Origin: Oryza sativa Japonica Group
Lineage: Eukaryota; Streptophyta; Magnoliopsida; Poales; Poaceae
Reading direction: 5' to 3'
DNA length: 64,000 bases
Assembly: GCF_034140825.1 (NCBI RefSeq)
Contig: NC_089039.1
Span: forward strand, 24,703,001-24,767,000
Below are positions 1-9,112 of this stretch, piece after piece; the stretch's first letter is position 1, and each line of letters opens with the position of its first letter. Position numbers and translations under genes: made by a program. The notes below the pieces were generated by a model. That model was not told the origin of the DNA and searched no databases. It saw nothing but the letters and a program-made list of their open reading frames with translations.

Positions 1-49
1 TGCAAATCGATATCGCGCTCTGCTTCTGAATGCTCCTTGATTCGCACAG

Positions 50-792
50 AGCAAGGGGCCGTGGTACGACGTGGAGACCGGGAGGAGGGACGGCGACGTG
101 AGCGTGGCCGAGTACGCCGAGAACGACCTGGCGCCGCCGGACTCCAACATCGTCGACGTCAAGACCTTCTTCAGCGTCAAGTCTCTCAACGCCAAGGACA
201 TCGCCGTGCTCTTCGGTACGTATACTACCACGCCGTCTCCTTTTCCCCTTTTGCTTCTCGCGTTGGACGACGGCGACAGCTTATCAGAACGCCGGTAATG
301 GCCATTGGCCGCCGCCGGCGGCGGCGGCGGCGTCGTGCAGGATGCCACAGCATCGGGACGTCGCACTGCGGGGCGTTCCAGAAGCGGCTGTACAACTTCA
401 CCGGAAGGATGGACCAGGACCCGTCGCTGGACGCCGGCTACGCGGCGAAGCTCAAGAAGCTCTGCCCGCCGGGGCACGGCCACGACCACGACCACGACGG
501 CCATGGCGGCGCCGGCGGCGCGGCCAAGGTGCCCATGGACCCCGGCAGCGGCTTCACATTCGACCTGAGCTACTACCGGCACGTGCTCGCCACGGGCGGC
601 CTGTTCCAGTCGGACGGCAGCCTCCGCGACGACCCCGTCACGAGGGGCTACGTCGAGAAGCTCGCCAACGCGTCGTCGTCGGAGGAGTACTTCGCCGACT
701 TCGCGGCGGCGATGGTCAAGATGGGCCGCACCGACGTGCTCACCGGCGATCTCGGGGCGGTCAGGCCGACGTGTGACAGCCTCGTCGACTAG
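50..792 (+). CDS. Class III secretory peroxidase, C-terminal part (5' end outside window)
   Basis: Class III peroxidases are secreted haem enzymes that use H2O2 to oxidise phenolics in the apoplast and cell wall. An acceptor AG lies at 48-49. The exon 50-215 reads SKGPWYDVETGRRDGDVS and is followed by a 125 bp intron (216-340, GT...AG) and a last exon 341-792. The spliced join gives LFGCHSIGTSHC, the proximal haem-ligand histidine motif (usually LSGAHTIGxxHC), with a Cys where Ala is common. FDLSYYRHVLATGGLFQSDGSL-type residues and the C-terminal TCDSL cysteine also fit the family. About 205 residues are present of the usual 320-350; the signal peptide and distal histidine lie upstream. A loop rich in His, Asp and Gly (nt about 475-525) sits after the CPPG cysteine and is unusual. 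Family assignment is firm; the substrate is unknown. Confidence 0.93.
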
Positions 793-1499
793 TTTATTCG
801 GCGTCCCGCCACATTTGTGATCTGTAGAATTTTATATGGTTTTCTCTGTAACATATATGTAATTTCGATTTAGATTAGGGAAAGGTTGAGACTTGAGAGA
901 AGTTGCAGTTTCTACGCTTTTGAGGAGACTGATTGGAACAGCGTATGAATCTAGAGTTAAACACTTGTCAGTTGTCAAACTACTACAAACTAATGAATCT
1001 GTACAGATGGGCTTGATGACGAACCTTGCAGGGTGTAGGTTGGTTATTCAGCTGTTCTTCGTAGTAGCATTGTTAGTTTGGTGAATCCACCGTTTGGTCA
1101 ACCATAAGTTGGTCACCAAATCTGACCAGATTGTATAGATTACTTAGGAACAAAGACTGCATCAACCTTATGCAAGCTAACCTATGTGAAAAAATAAGCA
1201 CGGAATGCTTTTGCTAGTTAGAAGTCTCTTTCATGAGCAGCTCTGTTGCTCACTGCTTCAAGCTTAAGTACAATGCCAGGATGCAGAATATAGAAGTAGC
1301 GCCCTTCTGTAAGGGAAGGAGAAAAAACATAGCATTGGAAGCAGACAAATTTCAAAATTCAGTATATTTGTCCTTTCATTTGTTTTGACTTCAGTATCGG
1401 AAAATTGCATCTATTTGTAAATTTAAATTTATTTGCAAAAGGTAAATACAATGTTAGGCATTATGGCAGGATGAACAGAGAATTAATGGATTGACACTG
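793..1499. other. Intergenic, convergent 3' ends
   Basis: This AT-rich stretch lies between the peroxidase stop and the stop of the minus-strand TraB gene. It presumably holds the 3' UTRs of both. No convincing ORF, RNA gene or transposon end was seen. Confidence 0.6.
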
Positions 1500-4400
1500 T
1501 TATTTTCTACTCCATATGTAGATTCCGGTTGCTATTACTACACCACCTAATGCTCCAATGGATGCCAAAATTTTCATCTTTGAAGCACCTTGCTTAGTCA
1601 CTGGTAATACCAGTAAACTTTCTATCTGCAGGAAAAGTTGAAAAAATGGTGCATATAAAATTAAAACCTGCAGAACTTTTCTGTTGAATAACTACCTAGA
1701 TGGATGATGGATTTCCTATTGGTACGAAGCATATCACTGTTTAAAAATATCTAACCTCGATTGGTTGTTCCCAATTTTTCTTTATTCCAGAAACATGCCC
1801 TTTTCCTACAACTGCCACCACCGAGGAATGTTCCTTTGCTACCTTCAATAATTTGGAGGACATATACCTGCAAACACAATTTCAATAATTCAAGCACAAA
1901 AGATTGTGGTGGTAATCGAGAATATCAACACAAACTTTTTTAAGTAACTCACATATCACGTTCATGTAGGAGTGTCTCCATCAAGGTAGGAAATGCCTTA
2001 CTCATCTCTTGAATAACAAGTGTTAGCATGTCAACATCCTCCATGTCCTTCAGCTGTATAGACAAGCATTGTCATTGCTATGCAAATGGAGTAAAGTCTG
2101 GTTAATTGTCTATCTATACTAAAGTCTAGAAAGTATATTGAGTTATATGAAATCACACACTAGAACTGTACATTTCAAGTCATCCAGGAAGACATCATAC
2201 CATTTTATTAAGTTCCTCCGGGCTTGGTAAAAATATGGACTGGAAAACAATGTAGTACAAAAACTTTGCCCTGTGCCATAATGACATTCTCCCCCAAGTC
2301 CTTCTCAAAGTGATCTTCGAAACAGATAAAGACGATGATAAGATGGCACCACTGCTAATGAAATATAAGTACTGACCAAACTATTGTTTATTCTGTAGAA
2401 AGTTCTAACGATATCAAGATTCATATTCTATTAATCAAATCTTCTATATGATAGAGATCATTGTAACAAGATATGGAGTACATCTCAACTTTTGAGTTAA
2501 ATAACAAAATATCTAACCTCATTAGTCCATATCATATAGCAAAAGATTAAGACGCAAGCAAACAGTGGCAACTATCTTTTATTCCATCCAATCAGCCAGA
2601 TGTGATGAACATTTGAAAAATATGTAGTTTTTTTCCAGATGTCATGTCAAAAGATGCACCATTATGATAAAAATATCTCATCACAATTCAAAATAATGAC
2701 AAGTGAAAAAGTCAATAGCATGAATACGTGGTTGCTTAACTTGAGGTAACATAATAAACTGTTATCATTTGTTTGTACTAGGTTCACAAAAAAATCCACA
2801 CTAAAAGTTTATCACATTTATCCACGTATGAACCTTAAATTGGCACAGCCAGTCAGCTGTTATGAATATCCTCTCCCTTCTTCTTCTTGCATCTATCTAT
2901 AACCTGTATGGAGGTTATAGACAACCAAATTCAACCACTAGATAAGTAGGTTGCATACCTGGACAGGGCGATCTCCAAGGATAACTTTGCCGCCATAACT
3001 CATTGCTTCCTCAAATGCCACTCGGAATTCGGCCCCAGGTAACACATCAAGTTGGCTAGCAACCTTGGATGCCAAAAACATAGCCCACCATGTAAATTTT
3101 TTTTAAAAAAAAACTTACCTAACAATAAGTACGAACTGCAAAACAAGCATCAAGGCATACCTTTGCAAGAAACCAGCTGTAGAGTATTCCAAAAGTGTTC
3201 ATCTTCTTTTTCTTCCACATGTCAATCATTTCGTTCATGGTAGGAACCTATGATGATAACAGAATGATAAAACAAGTTAACTACGAGTAGATATAACATC
3301 TCGAACACTTATGTCAATGATGGCTGCAAACCATTAATAAGGCTAAAGTCTGTTGCTACACACTAGCATAGTGCTATAAGTTATATGCACTTAATCAAAT
3401 ACTGATAGAAGGCATGTCAGCACTGGCTCCTATTTATGATTGATCAGATAGTCTTTGGCATGGCCATCCATGCCAATTGCCAATACGAAAATGCAATACA
3501 ATGCCACTGCCATAATTCCAACTTCTAATTCTCTCGCGTAAATAAATCTTAACCAGTGTTGTAAGAGATATATCCACAAGAGATATCTTTTCCCAGTTGA
3601 GCTTAATTCCATGAAGTATAGAACCACATTATCACTCTAAATAGTTTGTATTCACTATTTGAGGGAAGATAACAGACAAAATTCAGACGACAATAGACTT
3701 CAGCACTCTCATAGTGTATTCTCATGGTTCATAATTCATTCAGTTTTTACATGTACAATAACCTCAAACAAAAAAAAGAGGAAAGTGTTCCCTTCCTCGT
3801 GCAATGTACATAGGTAACAAACATGACAACCCAAAATGAAGTAAATTCTGCATGATCATACCTGAAGGTTTTGTGGTGTCAGAATGGCGACTCTGCTGGC
3901 ACAGAGCTCCAAGAAAACAGCCTACATTTGTTAAAGAGGTGTTAAAATAATTAGTATAAGGTGTTCCGGATCAATTATCAATAAGCACTCCACAAGAAGG
4001 CAGCCAACCTGCCAAATGATTCACCAACTGGTAAATTATCGGTGATGAGTAAAAAGAGGAAGAACCTGAGGTTTCAGGTAGTCGATGACGGCTTTTACTT
4101 GGTCACATGATTCCTACAAAGTGAATCAACATACGAATATTCAATCCACAGTATAATCATAGTAAGCGCGACTTTGATGCATATAAGTTGAAAGTACAGG
4201 ACACAACAACAGTTAACTAAATTTGCATCGGTCATAGCGCTACCACTACCACTACAAATACACGTCTATATAAATTACTATAAAGGAAAAAAGGGTAGTC
4301 TTTTGTTGGTACAGTTCGTGTTCATGAGGATTTTACGAGCCTGTTTGGCACAGCTTCAGCTTCAGCTCCACCTCTCTTCTAGAGTTGGAGCTCAGCCAAA

Positions 4401-5048
4401 CAGTTTTAGTTCCACCTAAAATGGGAGCGGGGCTAGGTGGAGCGCTCTCACAAAATGAACTAGAGATGTAGAACCTGGTTTAGGCAGCTCCACAACTCTA
4501 CTCCAGACCCAACTCCTGGAGTTAAATTTATGAGTTGGAGCTCTACCAAACAGGCCCTACATGTTTGCTGTGTTTCGCTCTCCAGTTTTTTCTTTTTTTT
4601 CACTGGTAATCTCAACCCTGCAAGTTCTTCACTTCCTAAATAAGTTACTAACGAAATTTGAACTAAGTTACTAGTGAAAACTTAAAATTTGGACTAATGC
4701 GAACCCGCAATCCAAATAAATCGAGACCAGATCGTCCCCTAGGTGTTCTCCAAAAAGTTCGAGGCTACATCATATATCGAGCTGACGAGGAGGCCAATTC
4801 ACCTGTGAAACATGGGCGGTGCCGACGACGTAGACGCGGCAGGTCCCGCCCGCCCCCGCCGCCTCCGCCTCGGGCGACGTCTCGCACTCGAGGCACACCA
4901 CCCCCTTGGCGAGCTCCTCGGGCAGCTCCTTCCTCTCCCTCTCCCCCTCCCCCTCCCCCCGCACCACCTCTCCCCCGCCCGTCTCCGCGTCGGCGAACTC
5001 CGACGCGTCCTCGTAGCCCCCGCCCTCGCCGTCGGCGGCCGGATCCAT
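1500..5048 (-). CDS. TraB-domain protein, nine exons, tail-anchored
   Basis: I rebuilt the exons from GT-AG junctions that all stay in frame: 5048-4803, 4113-4066, 3921-3862, 3247-3161, 3063-2959, 2314-2201, 2053-1953, 1867-1756 and 1625-1500. They give about 332 residues. Exon 1 ends with CRVYVVGTAHVSQ and exon 2 begins ESCDQVKAVIDYL, the start of the TraB/PrgY fold. AVFLELCASRVAIL and VVAVVGKGHVSGI are the other conserved blocks. The last exon gives ILASIGALGGVVIATGIYIW followed by SRK-stop, a single hydrophobic C-terminal anchor. Plant TraB proteins (Arabidopsis TRB1/TRB2) are known as ER-mitochondria tethers that bind VAP27 and take part in mitophagy. Residues 17-23 (EFADAET) in an acidic N-terminus resemble a FFAT motif. 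I chose the MDPAADG start; an in-frame ATG at 5231 exists but precedes an Arg/Pro-rich leader unlike the family. Intron 1 carries a MITE. Confidence 0.9.
4337..4557. mobile_element. MITE in TraB intron 1
   Basis: The ends are imperfect inverted repeats: GAGCCTGTTTGGCACAGCT at the left and the complement of GGGCCTGTTTGGTAGAGCT at the right. The element is about 221 bp and flanked by TAC on both sides (4334-4336 and 4558-4560), consistent with a 3 bp target duplication as in PIF/Harbinger (Tourist-like) MITEs. It lies wholly inside intron 1 of the TraB gene, so splicing should remove it. Confidence 0.7.
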
Positions 5049-6574
5049 GAGCAGACCGAGCGGTGTGAGGCCGCGGCCGCCTCGGATCGGGCCAGTGCAC
5101 AGCAGGGCCTGGACCAGTGAGGCCTGGAGCGGCGACAGGCGGCGGCGGAAGAGAGGCGGAAGCGGGAGGCGGCGGCGGTGGATCGGCGGCGACGACGAGT
5201 CTGGGAGGAGGCGACGAGGAGCGCGAATCATGCGGCGGCGGGCGTCGAAATTTTTTTTTTGAGAGGGATTTTTTTTTTTTTTTGATGAAGAGGAAGAGTT
5301 CGTCGTGCGGGCCGGAGATGGAGTGGACTTGGGGGAGGAGGTGGGGCGATGTACGGTCTGGATTTGTTTCGTCGTATCGTAGAAGGGATCTGGCCCGTCC
5401 GTTCGGTACACTGGACTCCGAGTCAGTGATAACTACGGCGCAGCCAGTTTTGTCTTTTTTATTGCTTCATCGGGCCGGAACCGGATGACCGGGCGATGGA
5501 ATTCAGGGTCGGTTTGTGTCATTTAATTACGACGTTAACGTTAAACATGTACAACAATAATAAACTGATCAACGTTAATATTTTGTAAAGTAAATTTTTA
5601 GAGTAAATTGTACCCACGGTACAAAGAATTTGGTAGATACGTGCGATATAGTATAATAACTTGAAGAAAAACGAGTAGACTGGTATATAAACTTGACAAT
5701 CACGTGCATTTTAATCAAAAACATAAATATATATCTTTGATTAATCTTAACTGCTAGGTTTTGGCTCATGAATTCAATTTCGTGTTTTGCCATGTTCATA
5801 ACCCAATACAATGAATATGTTGATTAGGCGAGTCGCTCGAAAATTATGTTATTTGCATGCACTTATTTTTGATAATCATATATCTTTTGGTTTCAAATAG
5901 ATAGATTATTTTATTGTTACAACTAACAGATAAAGCAATATATAATACATCTAAATCCTTGTCAAGATGGCTGGCATGAGTGGCTGCTTTTTTTATATGG
6001 CATAAAAAGTATGGTGTGCAATATTGATATTTAGCCAAAATGCACGCACTAGCCAAGTTGTTCCCTTATATACTCAGTTTTTAAATTTTTGCACTAGATT
6101 ACACCCACCTACCCCAAGTTTACGTATTGTAGATGTAATTTACTCAAAATTTTAAAATAAGATCATCTATTGAAAAAACAAAGATAGTATGTAAAGAGCA
6201 TTATAAAATAATTTATCGTTCTATGGGAGAAAAGAAATGAAAAGAGGAGTGAAATGAAAAGAGGAGTGCCTCTGCGTCGGTGGTAAAAAAGAAATGCTGT
6301 ATGTCAGTGGTAGATATCATCGACCAAGATCCGACTGTGCCCAATAATCAATACTACACATGTCTAGCATGCCGGTTATGGTTGAAATAAAGTTATTTAA
6401 ATGATGCATTCGTTTTTTTTCAAGTTTTATTGAGAACCTTTTAAAACAAAGGATTAATGTATAAATTTTGTAGGATTTAAATCTTATAGAATTTTTATAT
6501 TTGACCTTTTTTGATATAAAGGATTGAAAGAATATCTAACTTAATTGCATGTAGATTTGTTTTACCGTTATACT
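5049..6574. other. TraB upstream region and AT-rich spacer
   Basis: 5049-5480 is GC-rich and holds the probable 5' leader and promoter of the minus-strand TraB gene, with poly-T tracts near 5250-5285. From 5500 the sequence is AT-rich. No supported gene was seen on either strand; short ORFs here show no family motif. Confidence 0.55.
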
Positions 6575-6576
6575 TA

Positions 6577-6816
6577 TTTTCTCCGTCAAAAAAAGACAAA
6601 CCCTGAGTTTCCGTGTCCAACGTTTGACCGTCCGTCTTATTTATAAAAACTATGAAAAAAACTAAAAAAGATAAATCACTTATAAAGTATTAATCATGTT
6701 TTATCATCTAACAATAATGAAAATACTAATTATAAAAAAAAATTATATAAGTCGGACAGTTAAATGTTGGACACGAAAATTCACTATTTGTCTTTTTTTT
6801 TTTTTTACGGAGAGAG
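6577..6816. mobile_element. Stowaway-like MITE upstream of UGT-1
   Basis: The left end reads ttttctccgtcaaaaaaaga after TA and the right end reads acggagagag before TA. The termini resemble the Stowaway CTCCCTCCGT signature and the element is about 240 bp. Its interior (fccgtgtccaacgtttgac-type sequence, starting ccgtgtcc) resembles the element at 26158-26371. It ends about 200 bp before the UGT-1 start codon and so lies in the likely promoter. Confidence 0.7.
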
Positions 6817-7024
6817 TATGTTAGAATCATGTATTTTTTTCTGCTTCTCTGTTATCCATTCATGGAATTCAGACAGGCCATTAATTCGACACATCATCAA
6901 TATTGGTCCCGCTGATATTTACTCTAACCAACACCAACTAGAGTGTCAAGAGAAGAGTAGGAAAGCTTGAAGAAATCAAACACATCATCATTCCAATTTC
7001 CAAAGAGGAGAGTCGCAGAAAGCA

Positions 7025-8485
7025 ATGGCTTCTACTGACCGCAGCAAGAAGCTTCGCGTCCTGCTCATCCCATTCTTCGCCACCAGTCACATCGGCCCCT
7101 TCACCGACCTCGCCGTCCGCCTCGTCACCGCCAGACCGGACGCCGTCGAGCCCACCATCGCCGTGACCCCGGCCAATGTCTCCGTCGTCCGATCAGCCCT
7201 CGAGCGGCATGGCTCAGCGGCGACCAGCGTGGTCAGCATCGCCACCTATCCGTTCCCGGAAGTGGCCGGCCTCCCTCGGGGCGTCGAGAACCTCTCCACT
7301 GCCGGCGCCGATGGGTGGCGGATCGACGTCGCTGCCACCAACGAGGCGCTGACACGGCCGGCGCAGGAGGCGCTCATCTCGGGCCAATCTCCTGACGCCC
7401 TCATCACGGACGCCCACTTCTTCTGGAACGCTGGCCTCGCCGAGGAACTCGGCGTGCCCTGCGTTTCGTTCAGCGTCATCGGTTTATTCTCCGGGCTCGC
7501 CATGCGCTTCGTCACCGCCGCCGCCGCGAACGACGACTCCGATTCGGCGGAGTTGACTCTCGCGGGGTTTCCAGGGGCGGAGCTACGGTTCCCCAAGTCC
7601 GAGTTGCCGGATTTCTTGATCCGGCAAGGGAACCTCGACGGAATCGACCCGAACAAGATTCCCCAGGGGCAAAGGATGTGCCATGGTCTCGCCGTGAACG
7701 CGTTCTTGGGCATGGAGCAGCCGTACCGTGAGAGATTCTTGCGCGACGGCCTCGCAAAGCGCGTCTACTTGGTCGGGCCACTCTCGTTGCCGCAGCCACC
7801 GGCCGAAGCTAACGCCGGTGAGGCATCGTGCATCGGTTGGTTGGACTCCAAGCCGAGCCGGTCAGTGCTGTACGTATGCTTCGGCACGTTTGCTCCCGTC
7901 TCGGAGGAGCAGCTCGAGGAGCTGGCTCTCGGGCTGGAAGCCTCCGGCGAGCCGTTCCTGTGGGCGGTCAGGGCCGACGGGTGGTCGCCGCCGGCGGGGT
8001 GGGAGGAGCGCGTTGGTGAGAGGGGGGTGCTGGTCAGAGGGTGGGTCCCACAAACGGCGATACTTTCTCACCCGGCGACGGCGGCGTTCCTGACGCACTG
8101 CGGGTCGAGCTCGCTGCTGGAGGCCGTGGCGGCCGGCGTCCCGCTGCTGACGTGGCCGCTGGTGTTCGACCAGTTCATCGAGGAAAGGCTGGTCACCGAC
8201 GTCCTGAGGATTGGCGAGAGGGTGTGGGACGGGCCACGGAGCGTGCGGCACGAGGAGGCGATGGTGGTGCCGGCGGCGGCGGTGGCGCGAGCCGTGGCGA
8301 GGTTCTTGGAGCCTGGTGGGGCAGGGGACGCGGCGAGGCTCAGAGCGCAGGAGCTCGCCGCCGAGGCTCACGCGGCCGTGGCCGAAGGCGGGTCCTCGTA
8401 CCGCGATCTGCGCAGGCTCGTCGACGATATGGTCGAAGCAAGGGCGGCCGGCGGCGAGGCTGCGGCTGCACCGCAACCTCAGTAG
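7025..8485 (+). CDS. UDP-glycosyltransferase UGT-1 (family 1), altered PSPG box
   Basis: This is an intronless 486-residue family-1 glycosyltransferase, expected to move a sugar from a UDP-sugar to a small acceptor in the cytosol. The N-terminal catalytic His is H22 in FFATSHIGPF and its Asp partner is probably D129 in LITDAHFFW. The 44-residue PSPG donor box spans about 340-383, from WVPQTAIL to VFDQ. Inside it the usual HCGWNS reads HCGSSS, so the Trp and Asn at box positions 22 and 23 are replaced by Ser (S361, S362), although Ser 24, Glu 27 and the final Asp-Gln are intact. The start ATG follows AGCA and matches the UGT-2 and UGT-3 N-terminus (MAS..RSKKLR). The reading frame is fully open. 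The acceptor is unknown. Plant Trp/Asn substitutions there usually weaken donor binding, so activity may be reduced or changed (inference). Confidence 0.93.
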   Translation: MASTDRSKKLRVLLIPFFATSHIGPFTDLAVRLVTARPDAVEPTIAVTPANVSVVRSALERHGSAATSVVSIATYPFPEVAGLPRGVENLSTAGADGWRIDVAATNEALTRPAQEALISGQSPDALITDAHFFWNAGLAEELGVPCVSFSVIGLFSGLAMRFVTAAAANDDSDSAELTLAGFPGAELRFPKSELPDFLIRQGNLDGIDPNKIPQGQRMCHGLAVNAFLGMEQPYRERFLRDGLAKRVYLVGPLSLPQPPAEANAGEASCIGWLDSKPSRSVLYVCFGTFAPVSEEQLEELALGLEASGEPFLWAVRADGWSPPAGWEERVGERGVLVRGWVPQTAILSHPATAAFLTHCGSSSLLEAVAAGVPLLTWPLVFDQFIEERLVTDVLRIGERVWDGPRSVRHEEAMVVPAAAVARAVARFLEPGGAGDAARLRAQELAAEAHAAVAEGGSSYRDLRRLVDDMVEARAAGGEAAAAPQPQ

Positions 8486-8695
8486 CCTATAATGCCAATG
8501 CGTTCGTCTGTACGATGTCGAGTCATTCCACTGTTGCAGGCTCCCAGTTCATTTCGCTCAGTTGTCATGATGCACTGATGCAGGCCTTGTTGTGACTTTG
8601 AGAAACGTTTATTCAGAGTGCAAACCGCAGAACACTTCTTCAGTTCAGTTCAATGAAATCAGTATATTGACTTGGTTTGTAATTTGAAGCTTTTA

Positions 8696-9009
8696 GGGGT
8701 AGTTTGGATATAGGGACTAAACTTTAGTCTATGTTACATCGGATATTTGATATTAATTTATAATATTAAATATAAGCTAACTATAAAACTAATTACATAG
8801 ATAGATGCTAATTTGCGAGATGAATCTATTAAGCCAAATTAATCCATTTTTAACACATATTTACTGTAGCACAACATTATCAAATCATGTACTAATTAGG
8901 CTTAATAGATTCGTCTCGCGAATTAGCCTCCATCTATGTAATTTATTTTATAATTAGTATATGTTTAATACTTTAAATTAATGTTAAACATCCTTTATCC
9001 AAACTACGC
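8696..9009. mobile_element. MITE just downstream of UGT-1
   Basis: The ends GGGGTAGTTTGGATATAGG and the complement of GCGTAGTTTGGATAAAGG form terminal inverted repeats around an AT-rich core of 314 bp. TTTA/TTA flanks both sides (ending 8695 and from 9010), fitting a Tourist-type target. The interior shows a second inverted pair (gaatctattaagcc and ggcttaatagattc). The exact family is not assigned. Confidence 0.7.
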
Positions 9010-9112
9010 TTTAGTAGTTTGGGAAATCTGATAAGAAATGGGTTGGGTAATCTTTTCTTCTCTTTTTGAAGAAAAGAAATTGTGGATGATTTGAACAGCT
9101 ATTCTTCGCCAT

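Noticed and set aside
4697-5488. Pro/Arg-rich plus-strand frames opposite TraB exon 1
   Set aside because: Shadow frames of the TraB first exon and leader; the minus strand has the conserved TraB start.
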